Assembly: GCA_032622095.1 (NCBI GenBank)
Contig: CP136061.1
Span: 36,705,797 to 36,769,796, forward strand
Length of the DNA: 64,000 bases
From: Siphonodentalium dalli
Taxonomy: Eukaryota; Mollusca; Scaphopoda; Gadilida; Siphonodentaliidae
Direction: 5' to 3'
In this document: in pieces, positions 10,809 through 23,736 of the stretch
Layout of the letters: each line of letters opens with the position of its first letter
How positions within the stretch are numbered: the first letter of the stretch is position 1
Translations under genes and position numbers: made by a program
Notes under the pieces: model-generated
The model's database searches: none
Seen by the model: the letters and a program-made list of their open reading frames with translations, nothing else
What the model was told of the DNA's origin: nothing

Positions 10809-11480
10809 TCACGCTTCTCGAAGGGGGGCTACCAGAGGGGGAGCTAACCAAGCCAATGAAGATATGCCATAGCTGATTGCATCCCGGATGCTGGCCAGAT
10901 ACAAGAATAATGACTGGCCTTTTAAATGGACGCCGTCCTCCATATGGTACAGGGGCTCTCCTTGAAACCGTCTATGTGGCCACGACTCCCACTGTGGAGA
11001 TGCCTGGGGAAGTGCCGAATCCAAATACCCATTAAGTTCGGAAACGTGGCCATTAAACACGTCTACTGACTTGTGCCCCCGCACCGACAAGCGTGGGAAC
11101 GCCTGACTGATCAATACTTTCTTAACAGAGCCTATGCTCCGGAGGACGGAACACAGTCCCAAAATATCTGAACCCACAGAATCAGGGGTGCCCCAACACA
11201 GGTCATTACTCCCGCATTGAACAACTATCACATGGGGGTAAAAATTTCTTAATTCTGCTTGAAAACATAGCAAGTCTCGAGTTTGGGCACCCCCTCGGTG
11301 AAAAAAACGAATTTGCACCGGGATGTCCAAATAATCCCCAAGGTGTAGTTCCCCCGAGAAATCGTGATTCCTAAAATTGCCCGAGCGGTCGCGATGCCCA
11401 AAGCATTCGCCCAACCGCCGAACGAAGGAGTGCCCAACCAGCGCCACTCGAATTTCCCTGGTCGGGACCTGGAAGGCCAT
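10809..11480 (-). CDS. SGNH/GDSL-type hydrolase ORF of the retrotransposon
   Basis: A 223-residue protein from an ATG at 11480, first ORF after A1. Conserved blocks in order: VGHSFVRRL with nucleophile Ser18 (block I, GHS instead of GDS), HRGGAQTRDL with Gly63/64 (block II), VVQCGSNDL with Asn92 (block III) and DGVHLKGQ with Asp182 and His185 (block V). The Ser/Gly/Asn/His set is complete, so an esterase or lipase-like activity is plausible. SGNH ORFs are known from some retrotransposons (CR1-type ORF1 and, as I recall, some Ngaro-group elements); their role is unclear. The protein has no signal peptide. Here it precedes gag and is separated from it by 1.3 kb. Confidence 0.85.
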   Translation of the reverse strand: MAFQVPTREIRVALVGHSFVRRLGECFGHRDRSGNFRNHDFSGELHLGDYLDIPVQIRFFHRGGAQTRDLLCFQAELRNFYPHVIVVQCGSNDLCWGTPDSVGSDILGLCSVLRSIGSVKKVLISQAFPRLSVRGHKSVDVFNGHVSELNGYLDSALPQASPQWESWPHRRFQGEPLYHMEDGVHLKGQSLFLYLASIRDAISYGISSLAWLAPPLVAPLREA

Positions 11481-11600
11481 GTTTACTTTTAGTTTTCAAC
11501 AAAAAAGACCTCTACTAAATCAATCAATAGATTATACGTGTGGTGTAATAAAAGTTCGAACAAAAAGCTTGACGGCAGGTACTTACTTCAAGTCTTCACC
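11481..11600 (-). other. Leader between A1 and SGNH ORF
   Basis: Short untranslated stretch downstream of A1 on the minus strand. No motif recognised. Confidence 0.4.
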
Positions 11601-12017
11601 AGAAAATATTGTAGAGCAATTAATTATGCGACTTCGCACCTGAAGAAAATTTTTGTGAAAGAAAGTGCGTAGATGTTTACTTGGTGTCTACATGCGCACT
11701 ATAAAAATAGTTCCAGGAGAAGAGACTATCATGTCCTGGAAATTAAAATTAAGAAACTCCAACTATGTTTATTATAACCATAGTTGTTTGAATAAAGCTA
11801 ACGAATAATGTTTTGACAAAACAATATAATTACCGAGATTATTGCACCACATTGCATCAGCTTGTCATCGGATGATTGTCGGAAAAACAGTGCTGCGGTC
11901 ACTTCTCGTAAATTCTCGCGGCGCGAGATGTGTGACTGTAAGCGCGAAATATGAATTTAAAATACCAGCCGCATCGGGGATATAAATCCATTGGACCTCT
12001 GTTCCAATGGTAATTTA
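11601..12017 (-). repeat. Split direct repeat A1, 5' end of the element
   Basis: Identical by eye to A2 (4636-5052). The outer end is a small hairpin (CCATTGGA 11988-11995, TCCAATGG 12003-12010), then TA, then ATTTA (12013-12017) shared with the satellite. Being at the 5' end it presumably carries the promoter; none could be placed with certainty. Confidence 0.92.
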
Positions 12018-12438
12018 AATAGTAGTAAGGTATGTAAGATTTAAATAGTAGTAAGGTATGTAAGATTTAAATAGGAATAAGGTATGTAAGATTTAAATAG
12101 GAATAAGGTATGTAAGATTTAAATAGTAGTAAGGTATGTAAGATTTAAATAGTAGTAAGGTATGTAAGATTTAAATAGTAGTAAGGTATGTAAGATTTAA
12201 ATAGGAGTAAGGTATGTAAGATTTAAATAGTAGTAAGGTATGTAAGATTTAAATAGGAGTAAGGTATGTAAGATTTAAATAGCAGTAAGGTATGTAAGAT
12301 TTAAATAGGAATAAGGTATGTAAGATTTAAATAGCAGTAAGGTATGTAAGATTTAAATAGCAGTAAGGTATGTAAGATTTAAATAGGAATAAGGTATGTA
12401 AGATTTAAATAGGAATAAGGTATGTAAGATTTAAATAG

Positions 12439-12846
12439 GAACAAGGTATGTAAGATTTAAATAGGAACAAGGTATGTAAGATTTAAATAGGAACAAGGTA
12501 TGTAAGATTTAAATAGGAACAAGGTATGTAAGCTTTAAATAGGAACAAGGTATGTAAGATTTAAATAGGAACAAGGTATGTAAGATTTAAATAGGAACAA
12601 GGTATGTAAGATTTAAATAGGAACAAGGTATGTAAGATTTAAATAGGAACAAGGTATGTAAGATTTAAATAGGAACAAGGTATGTAAGATTTAAATAGGA
12701 ACAAGGTATGTAAGATTTAAATAGGAACAAGGTATGTAAGATTTAAATAGGAACAAGGTATGTAAGATTTAAATAGGAACAAGGTATGTAAGATTTAAAT
12801 AGGAACAAGGTATGTAAGATTTAAATAGGAACAAGGTATGTAAGAT
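12439..12846 (+). repeat. GAACAAGG satellite variant run 1 (16 monomers)
   Basis: Sixteen successive monomers carry GAACAAGG instead of GAATAAGG (variant C from 12442 to 12832 every 26 bp). Further runs: 7 monomers (C at 16697-16853), 9 (20851-21059) and 9 (22294-22502). They serve as landmarks of the higher-order repeat. Confidence 0.9.
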
Positions 12847-15800
12847 TTAAATAGGAATAAGGTATGTAAGATTTAAATAGGAATAAGGTATGTAAGATGG
12901 TAAATAGGAATAAGGTATGTAAGATTTAAATAGGAATAAGGTATGTAAGATTTAAATAGGAGTAAGGTATGTAAGATTTAAATAGGAATAAGGTATGTAA
13001 GATTTAAATAGGAATAAGGTATGTAAGATTTAAATAGGAATAAGGTATGTAAGATTTAAATAGGAATAAGGTATGTAAGATGGTAAATAGGAATAAGGTA
13101 TGTAAGATTTAAATAGGAATAAGGTATGTAAGATTTAAATAGGAATAAGGTATGTAAGATTTAAATAGGAATAAGGTATGTAAGATTTAAATAGGAATAA
13201 GGTATGTAAGATTTAAATAGGAATAAGGTATGTAAGATGGTAAATAGGAATAAGGTATGTAAGATTTAAATAGGAATAAGGTATGTAAGATTTAAATAGG
13301 AATAAGGTATGTAAGATTTAAATAGGAATAAGGTATGTAAGATTTAAATAGGAATAAGGTATGTAAGATTTAAATAGGAATAAGGTATGTAAGATGGTAA
13401 ATAGGAATAAGGTATGTAAGATTTAAATAGGAATAAGGTATGTAAGATGGTAAATAGGAGTAAGGTATGTAAGATTTAAATAGGAATAAGGTATGTAAGA
13501 TGGTAAATAGGAGTAAGGTATGTAAGATTTAAATAGGAATAAGGTATGTAAGATGGTAAATAGGAGTAAGGTATGTAAGATGGTAAATAGGAATAAGGTA
13601 TGTAAGATGGTAAATAGGAATAAGGTATGTAAGATTTAAATAGGAATAAGGTATGTAAGATGGTAAATAGGAATAAGGTATGTAAGATTTAAATAGGAAT
13701 AAGGTATGTAAGATTTAAATAGGAATAAGGTATGTAAGATTTAAATAGGAATAAGGTATGTAAGATTTAAATAGGAATAAGGTATGTAAGATTTAAATAG
13801 GAATAAGGTATGTAAGATGGTAAATAGGAATAAGGTATGTAAGATGGTAAATAGGAATAAGGTATGTAAGATTTAAATAGGAATAAGGTATGTAAGATTT
13901 AAATAGGAATAAGGTATGTAAGATTTATATAGGAATAAGGTATGTAAGATGGTAAATAGGAATAAGGTATGTAAGATTTAAATAGGAATAAGGTATGTAA
14001 GATTTAAATAGGAATAAGGTATGTAAGATTTATATAGGAATAAGGTATGTAAGATGGTAAATAGGAATAAGGTATGTAAGATGGTAAATAGGAATAAGGT
14101 ATGTAAGATTTATATAGGAATAAGGTATGTAAGATTTAAATAGGAATAAGGTATGTAAGATCTAAATAGGAATAAGGTATGTAAGATTTAAATAGGAATA
14201 AGGTATGTAAGATTTAAATAGGAATAAGGTATGTAAGATTTATATAGGAATAATGTATGTAAGATTTAAATAGGAATAAGGTATGTAAGATTTAACTAGG
14301 TATAAGGTATGTAAGATTTAAATAGGAATAAGGTATGTAAGATTTAAATAGGAATAAGGTATGTAAGATTTAACTAGGAATAAGGTATGTAAGATTTAAA
14401 TAGGTATAAGGTATGTAAGATTTAAATAGGTATAAGGTATGTAAGATGGTAAATAGGAATAAGGTATGTAAGATTTAAATAGGAATAAGGTATGTAAGAT
14501 TTAAATAGGAATAAGGTATGTAAGATTTAAATAGGAATAAGGTATGTAAGATTTATATAGGAATAAGGTATGTAAGATTTAACTAGGTATAAGGTATGTA
14601 AGATTTAAATAGGAATAAGGTATGTAAGATTTAACTAGGAATAAGGTATGTAAGATTTAAATAGGTATAAGGTATTTAAGATGGTAAATAGGAATAAGGT
14701 ATGTAAGATTTAAATAGGAATAAGGTATGTAAGATTTAAATAGGAATAAGGTATGTAAGATTTAAATAGGAATAAGGTATGTAAGATTTAAATAGGAATA
14801 AGGTATGTAAGATTTATATAGGAATAAGGTATGTAAGATTTAAATAGGAATAAGGTATGTAAGATTTAAATAGGAATAAGGTATGTAAGATTTAAATAGG
14901 AATAAGGTATGTAAGATTTCAATAGGAATAAGGTATGTAAGATTTAAATAGGAATAAGGTATGTAAGATTTAAATAGGAATAAGGTATGTAAGATTTAAC
15001 TAGGAATAAGGTATGTAAGATTTAAATAGGAATAAGGTATGTAAGATTTAACTAGAAATAAGGTATGTAAGATTTAAATAGTAATAAGGTATGTAAGATT
15101 TAACTAGGTATAAGGTATGTAAGATTTAACTAGGAATAAGGTATGTAAGATTTAAATAGGAATAAGGTATGTAAGATTTAAATAGGAATAAGGTATGTAA
15201 GATTTAACTAGAAATAAGGTATGTAAGATTTAAATAGGAATAAGGTATGTAAGATTAAAATAGGAATAAGGTATGTAAGATTTATATAGGAATAAGGTAT
15301 GTAAGATTTAACTAGAAATAAGGTATGTAAGATTTAAATAGGAATAAGGTATGTAAGATTTAACTAGAAATAAGGTATGTAAGATTTAACTAGGTATAAG
15401 GTATGTAAGATTTAACTAGGAATAAGGTATGTAAGATTTAAATAGGAATAAGGTATGTAAGATTTAAATAGGAATAAGGTATGTAAGATTTAACTAGAAA
15501 TAAGGTATGTAAGATTTAAATAGGAATAAGGTATGTAAGATTTAACTAGGTATAAGGTATGTAAGATTTAACTAGGAATAAGGTATGTAAGATTTATATA
15601 GGAATAAGGTATGTAAGATTTAACTAGAAATAAGGTATGTAAGATTTAACTAGAAATAAGGTATGTAAGATTTAAATAGGAATAAGGTATGTAAGATTTA
15701 ACTAGAAATAAGGTATGTAAGATTTATATAGGAATAAGGTATGTAAGATTTAAATAGGAATAAGGTATGTAAGATTTAACTAGGAATAAGGTATGTAAGA

Positions 15801-18800
15801 TTTAAATAGGAATAAGGTATGTAAGATTTAAATAGGAATAAGGTATGTAAGATTTAACTAGAAATAAGGTATGTAAGATTTATATAGGAATAAGGTATGT
15901 AAGATTTATATAGGAATAAGGTATGTAAGATTTAACTAGGAATAAGGTATGTAAGATTTAACTAGAAATAAGGTATGTAAGATTTAAATAGGAATAAGGT
16001 ATGTAAGATTTAACTAGAAATAAGGTATGTAAGATTTAAATAGGAATAAGGTATGTAAGATTTAAATAGGACTAAGGTATGTAAGATTTAAATAGTAGTA
16101 AGGTATGTAAGATTTAAATAGGAGTAAGGTATGTAAGATTTAAATAGCAGTAAGGTATGTAAGATTTAAATAGCAGTAAGGTATGTAAGATTTAAATAGG
16201 AATAAGGTATGTAAGATTTAAATAGGAATAAGGTATGTAAGATTTAAATAGTAGTAAGGTATGTAAGATTTAAATAGTAGTAAGGTATGTAAGATTTAAA
16301 TAGGAATAAGGTATGTAAGATTTAAATAGTAGTAAGGTATGTAAGATTTAAATAGTAGTAAGGTATGTAAGATTTAAATAGTAGTAAGGTATGTAAGATT
16401 TAAATAGTAGTAAGGTATGTAAGATTTAAATAGGAGTAAGGTATGTAAGATTTAAATAGTAGTAAGGTATGTAAGATTTAAATAGCAGTAAGGTATGTAA
16501 GATTTAAATAGGAATAAGGTATGTAAGATTTAAATAGCAGTAAGGTATGTAAGATTTAAATAGCAGTAAGGTATGTAAGATTTAAATAGGAATAAGGTAT
16601 GTAAGATTTAAATAGCAGTAAGGTATGTAAGATTTAAATAGCAGTAAGGTATGTAAGATTTAAATAGGAATAAGGTATGTAAGATTTAAATAGGAACAAG
16701 GTATGTAAGATTTAAATAGGAACAAGGTATGTAAGATTTAAATAGGAACAAGGTATGTAAGATTTAAATAGGAACAAGGTATGTAAGATTTAAATAGGAA
16801 CAAGGTATGTAAGATTTAAATAGGAACAAGGTATGTAAGATTTAAATAGGAACAAGGTATGTAAGATTTAAATAGGAATAAGGTATGTAAGATTTAAATA
16901 GGAATAAGGTATGTAAGATTTAAATAGGAATAAGGTATGTAAGATTTAAATAGGAATAAGGTATGTAAGATGGTAAATAGGAATAAGGTATGTAAGATGG
17001 TAAATAGGAATAAGGTATGTAAGATTTAAATAGGAATAAGGTATGTAAGATTTAAATAGGAGTAAGGTATGTAAGATTTAAATAGGAATAAGGTATGTAA
17101 GATTTAAATAGGAATAAGGTATGTAAGATTTAAATAGGAATAAGGTATGTAAGATTTAAATAGGAATAAGGTATGTAAGATGGTAAATAGGAATAAGGTA
17201 TGTAAGATTTAAATAGGAATAAGGTATGTAAGATTTAAATAGGAATAAGGTATGTAAGATTTAAATAGGAATAAGGTATGTAAGATTTAAATAGGAATAA
17301 GGTATGTAAGATTTAAATAGGAATAAGGTATGTAAGATGGTAAATAGGAATAAGGTATGTAAGATTTAAATAGGAATAAGGTATGTAAGATTTAAATAGG
17401 AATAAGGTATGTAAGATTTAAATAGGAATAAGGTATGTAAGATTTAAATAGGAATAAGGTATGTAAGATTTAAATAGGAATAAGGTATGTAAGATTTAAA
17501 TAGGAATAAGGTATGTAAGATTTAAATAGGAATAAGGTATGTAAGATGGTAAATAGGAATAAGGTATGTAAGATTTAAATAGGAATAAGGTATGTAAGAT
17601 GGTAAATAGGAGTAAGGTATGTAAGATTTAAATAGGAATAAGGTATGTAAGATGGTAAATAGGAGTAAGGTATGTAAGATTTAAATAGGAATAAGGTATG
17701 TAAGATGGTAAATAGGAGTAAGGTATGTAAGATGGTAAATAGGAATAAGGTATGTAAGATGGTAAATAGGAATAAGGTATGTAAGATTTAAATAGGAATA
17801 AGGTATGTAAGATGGTAAATAGGAATAAGGTATGTAAGATTTAAATAGGAATAAGGTATGTAAGATTTAAATAGGAATAAGGTATGTAAGATTTAAATAG
17901 GAATAAGGTATGTAAGATTTAAATAGGAATAAGGTATGTAAGATTTAAATAGGAATAAGGTATGTAAGATGGTAAATAGGAATAAGGTATGTAAGATTTA
18001 AATAGGAATAAGGTATGTAAGATTTAAATAGGAATAAGGTATGTAAGATTTATATAGGAATAAGGTATGTAAGATGGTAAATAGGAATAAGGTATGTAAG
18101 ATTTAAATAGGAATAAGGTATGTAAGATTTAAATAGGAATAAGGTATGTAAGATTTAAATAGGAATAAGGTATGTAAGATTTATATAGGAATAAGGTATG
18201 TAAGATTTAAATAGGAATAAGGTATGTAAGATTTAAATAGGAATAAGGTATGTAAGATTTATATAGGAATAAGGTATGTAAGATTTAAATAGGAATAAGA
18301 TATGTAATATTTAAATAGGAATAAGGTATGTAAGATTTAACTAGGAATAAGGTATGTAAGATTTAACTAGGAATAAGGTATGTAAGATTTAAATAGGTAT
18401 AAGGTATGTAAGATGGTAAATAGGAATAAGGTATGTAAGATTTATATAGGAATAAGGTATGTAAGATTTAAATAGGAATAAGGTATGTAAGATTTAAATA
18501 GGAATAAGGTATGTAAGATTTATATAGGAATAAGGTATGTAAGATTTAAATAGGAATAAGGTATGTAAGATTTAACTAGGTATAAGGTATGTAAGATTTA
18601 AATAGGAATAAGGTATGTAAGATTTAACTAGGAATAAGGTATGTAAGATTTAAATAGGAATAAGGTATGTAAGATTTAACTAGAAATAAGGTATGTAAGA
18701 TTTAAATAGTAATAAGGTATGTAAGATTTAACTAGGTATAAGGTATGTAAGATTTAACTAGGAATAAGGTATGTAAGATTTAAATAGGAATAAGTTATGT

Positions 18801-20850
18801 AAGATTTAAATAGGAATAAGGTATGTAAGATTTAACTAGAAATAAGGTATGTAAGATTTAAATAGGAATAAGGTATGTAAGATTTAAATAGGAATAAGGT
18901 ATGTAAGATGGTAAATAGGAGTAAGGTATGTAAGATTTAAATAGGAATAAGGTATGTAAGATGGTAAATAGGAGTAAGGTATGTAAGATTTAAATAGGAA
19001 TAAGGTATGTAAGATGGTAAATAGGAGTAAGGTATGTAAGATGGTAAATAGGAATAAGGTATGTAAGATGGTAAATAGGAATAAGGTATGTAAGATTTAA
19101 ATAGGAATAAGGTATGTAAGATGGTAAATAGGAATAAGGTATGTAAGATTTAAATAGGAATAAGGTATGTAAGATTTAAATAGGAATAAGGTATGTAAGA
19201 TTTAAATAGTAATAAGGTATGTAAGATTTAACTAGGTATAAGGTATGTAAGATTTAACTAGGAATAAGGTATGTAAGATTTAAATAGGAATAAGGTATGT
19301 AAGATTTAAATAGGAATAAGGTATGTAAGATTTAACTAGAAATAAGGTATGTAAGATTTAAATAGGAATAAGGTATGTAAGATTAAAATAGGAATAAGGT
19401 ATGTACAATTTATATAGGAATAAGGTATGTAAGATTTAACTAGGAATAAGGTATGTAAGATTTAAATAGGAATAAGGTATGTAAGATTTAACTAGAAATA
19501 AGGTATGTAAGATTTAACTAGGTATAAGGTATGTAAGATTTAACTAGGAATAAGGTATGTAAGATTTAAATAGGAATAAGGTATGTAAGATTTAACTAGA
19601 AATAAGGTATGTAAGATTTAAATAGGAATAAGGTATGTAAGATTTAACTAGGAATAAGGTATGTAAGATTTAACTAGGTATAAGGTATGTAAGATTTAAC
19701 TAGGAATAAGGTATGTAAGATTTATATAGGAATAAGGTATGTAAGATTTAACTAGAAATAAGGTATGTAAGATTTAACTAGAAATAAGGTATGTAAGATT
19801 TAAATAGGAATAAGGTATGTAAGATTTAACTAGAAATAAGGTATGTAAGATTTATATAGGAATAAGGTATGTAAGATTTAAATAGGAATAAGGTATGTAA
19901 GATTTAACTAGGAATAAGGTATGTAAGATTTAAATAGGAATAAGGTATGTAAGATTTAAATAGGAATAAGGTATGTAAGATTTAACTAGAAATAAGGTAT
20001 GTAAGATTTATATAGGAATAAGGTATGTAAGATTTATATAGGAATAAGGTATGTAAGATTTAACTAGAAATAAGGTATGTAAGATTTAACTAGAAATAAG
20101 GTATGTAAGATTTAAATAGGAATAAGGTATGTAAGATTTAACTAGAAATAAGGTATGTAAGATTTAACTAGAAATAAGGTATGTAAGATTTAAATAGGAA
20201 TAAGGTATGTAAGATTTAAATAGGAGTAAGGTATGTAAGATTTAAATAGTAGTAAGGTATGTAAGATTTAAATAGGAATAAGGTATGTAAGATTTAAATA
20301 GCAGTAAGGTATGTAAGATTTAAATAGCAGTAAGGTATGTAAGATTTAAATAGGAATAAGGTATGTAAGATTTAAATAGTAGTAAGGTATGTAAGATTTA
20401 AATAGTAGTAAGGTATGTAAGATTTAAATAGGAATAAGGTATGTAAGATTTAAATAGTAGTAAGGTATGTAAGATTTAAATAGTAGTAAGGTATGTAAGA
20501 TTTAAATAGGAGTAAGGTATGTAAGATTTAAATAGGAGTAAGGTATGTAAGATTTAAATAGTAGTAAGGTATGTAAGATTTAAATAGGAGTAAGGTATGT
20601 AAGATTTAAATAGGAATAAGGTATGTAAGATTTAAATAGGAATAAGGTATGTAAGATTTAAATAGCAGTAAGGTATGTAAGATTTAAATAGCAGTAAGGT
20701 ATGTAAGATTTAAATAGCAGTAAGGTATGTAAGATTTAAATAGCAGTAAGGTATGTAAGATTTAAATAGCAGTAAGGTATGTAAGATTTAAATAGCAGTA
20801 AGGTATGTAAGATTTAAATAGGAATAAGGTATGTAAGATTTAAATAGGAA

Positions 20851-23736
20851 CAAGGTATGTAAGATTTAAATAGGAACAAGGTATGTAAGATTTAAATAGG
20901 AACAAGGTATGTAAGATTTAAATAGGAACAAGGTATGTAAGATTTAAATAGGAACAAGGTATGTAAGATTTAAATAGGAACAAGGTATGTAAGATTTAAA
21001 TAGGAACAAGGTATGTAAGATTTAAATAGGAACAAGGTATGTAAGATTTAAATAGGAACAAGGTATGTAAGATTTAAATAGGAATAAGGTATGTAAGATT
21101 TAAATAGGAATAAAGTATGTAAGATTTAAATAGGAATAAGGTATGTAAGATTTAAATAGGAATAAGGTATGTAAGATGGTAAATAGGAATAAGGTATGTA
21201 AGATTTAAATAGGAATAAGGTATGTAAGATTTAAATAGGAGTAAGGTATGTAAGATTTAAATAGGAATAAGGTATGTAAGATTTAAATAGGAATAAGGTA
21301 TGTAAGATTTAAATAGGAATAAGGTATGTAAGATTTAAATAGGAATAAGGTATGTAAGATGGTAAATAGGAATAAGGTATGTAAGATTTAAATAGGAATA
21401 AGGTATGTAAGATTTAAATAGGAATAAGGTATGTAAGATTTAAATAGGAATAAGGTATGTAAGATTTAAATAGGAATAAGGTATGTAAGATTTAAATAGG
21501 AATAAGGTATGTAAGATGGTAAATAGGAATAAGGTATGTAAGATTTAAATAGGAATAAGGTATGTAAGATTTAAATAGGAATAAGGTATGTAAGATTTAA
21601 ATAGGAATAAGGTATGTAAGATTTAAATAGGAATAAGGTATGTAAGATTTAAATAGGAATAAGGTATGTAAGATGGTAAATAGGAATAAGGTATGTAAGA
21701 TGGTAAATAGGAATAAGGTATGTAAGATTTAAATAGGAATAAGGTATGTAAGATGGTAAATAGGAGTAAGGTATGTAAGATTTAAATAGGAATAAGGTAT
21801 GTAAGATGGTAAATAGGAGTAAGGTATGTAAGATTTAAATAGGAATAAGGTATGTAAGATGGTAAATAGGAGTAAGGTATGTAAGATGGTAAATAGGAAT
21901 AAGGTATGTAAGATGGTAAATAGGAATAAGGTATGTAAGATTTAAATAGGAATAAGGTATGTAAGATGGTAAATAGGAATAAGGTATGTAAGATTTAAAT
22001 AGGAATAAGGTATGTAAGATTTAAATAGGAATAAGGTATGTAAGATTTAAATAGGAATAAGGTATGTAAGATTTAAATAGGAATAAGGTATGTAAGATTT
22101 AAATAGGAATAAGGTATGTAAGATGGTAAATAGGAATAAGGTATGTAAGATTTAAATAGGAATAAGGTATGTAAGATGGTAAATAGGAATAAGGTATGTA
22201 AGATTTAAATAGGAATAAGGTATGTAAGATTTAAATAGGAATAAGGTATGTAAGATTTAAATAGGAATAAGGTATGTAAGATTTAAATAGGAACAAGGTA
22301 TGTAAGATTTAAATAGGAACAAGGTATGTAAGATTTAAATAGGAACAAGGTATGTAAGATTTAAATAGGAACAAGGTATGTAAGATTTAAATAGGAACAA
22401 GGTATGTAAGATTTAAATAGGAACAAGGTATGTAAGATTTAAATAGGAACAAGGTATGTAAGATTTAAATAGGAACAAGGTATGTAAGATTTAAATAGGA
22501 ACAAGGTATGTAAGATTTAAATAGGAATAAGGTATGTAAGATTTAAATAGGAATAAGGTATGTAAGATTTAAATAGGAATAAGGTATGTAAGATGGTAAA
22601 TAGGAATAAGGTATGTAAGATTTAAATAGGAATAAGGTATGTAAGATTTAAATAGGAGTAAGGTATGTAAGATTTAAATAGGAATAAGGTATGTAAGATT
22701 TAAATAGGAATAAGGTATGTAAGATTTAAATAGGAATAAGGTATGTAAGATTTAAATAGGAATAAGGTATGTAAGATGGTAAATAGGAATAAGGTATGTA
22801 AGATTTAAATAGGAATAAGGTATGTAAGATTTAAATAGGAATAAGGTATGTAAGATTTAAATAGGAATAAGGTATGTAAGATTTAAATAGGAATAAGGTA
22901 TGTAAGATTTAAATAGGAATAAGGTATGTAAGATGGTAAATAGGAATAAGGTATGTAAGATTTAAATAGGAATAAGGTATGTAAGATTTAAATAGGAATA
23001 AGGTATGTAAGATTTAAATAGGAATAAGGTATGTAAGATTTAAATAGGAATAAGGTATGTAAGATTTAAATAGGAATAAGGTATGTAAGATGGTAAATAG
23101 GAATAAGGTATGTAAGATGGTAAATAGGAATAAGGTATGTAAGATTTAAATAGGAATAAGGTATGTAAGATGGTAAATAGGAGTAAGGTATGTAAGATTT
23201 AAATAGGAATAAGGTATGTAAGATGGTAAATAGGAGTAAGGTATGTAAGATTTAAATAGGAATAAGGTATGTAAGATGGTAAATAGGAGTAAGGTATGTA
23301 AGATGGTAAATAGGAATAAGGTATGTAAGATGGTAAATAGGAATAAGGTATGTAAGATTTAAATAGGAATAAGGTATGTAAGATGGTAAATAGGAATAAG
23401 GTATGTAAGATTTAAATAGGAATAAGGTATGTAAGATTTAAATAGGAATAAGGTATGTAAGATTTAAATAGGAATAAGGTATGTAAGATTTAAATAGGAA
23501 TAAGGTATGTAAGATTTAAATAGGAATAAGGTATGTAAGATTTAAATAGGAATAAGGTATGTAAGATTTAAATAGGAATAAGGTATGTAAGATTTAAATA
23601 GGAATAAGGTATGTAAGATTTAAATAGGAATAAGGTATGTAAGATTTAAATAGGAATAAGGTATGTAAGATTTAAATAGGAATAAGGTATGTAAGATTTA
23701 AAATAGGAATAAGGTATGTAAGATGGTAAATAGGAA
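20851..23736 (+). repeat. Tandem pair of about 1.44 kb higher-order repeats
   Basis: The 9-monomer GAACAAGG run at 20851 recurs 1,443 bp later at 22294, both its start and its end being displaced by the same distance. The downstream GGTAAATAGGAGT cluster recurs at 1,417 bp (21766 and 23183), one monomer less. The second copy was therefore made by duplication and then lost a monomer. A similar order of variants occurs with 4.0-4.25 kb spacing from 12442 to 20851. Confidence 0.8.

Larger units (their letters stand above)
4041..12017 (-). mobile_element. Complete Ngaro-like (DIRS-order) retrotransposon with SGNH hydrolase ORF
   Basis: Element of about 7.97 kb read on the minus strand: A1 (12017-11601), SGNH ORF, Gag, RT/RNase H, tyrosine recombinase, B1 (5200-5053), A2 (5052-4636), spacer, B2 (4277-4046). 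A1=A2 and B1=B2 are direct repeats arranged as A1...B1A2...B2, the split-direct-repeat layout of Ngaro and PAT elements. A tyrosine recombinase replaces the DDE integrase of LTR elements. No methyltransferase region follows the RNase H domain, which favours Ngaro over DIRS1 or PAT. A1 and A2 are identical by eye and the frames are open, so the copy is young and may be competent. Left edge, internal junction and right edge all carry ATTTA, also present in the satellite target. Family name is inferred from architecture and motifs only. Confidence 0.9.

Noticed and set aside
11377-11643. Plus-strand frame opposite the SGNH start and A1
   Set aside because: Shadow of the hydrolase frame crossing into the repeat; no domain.
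4636-12017. A1/A2 repeats as LTRs of a Gypsy or Copia element
   Set aside because: There is no DDE integrase or protease, one A copy is internal, a tyrosine recombinase is present, and there is no target-site duplication.
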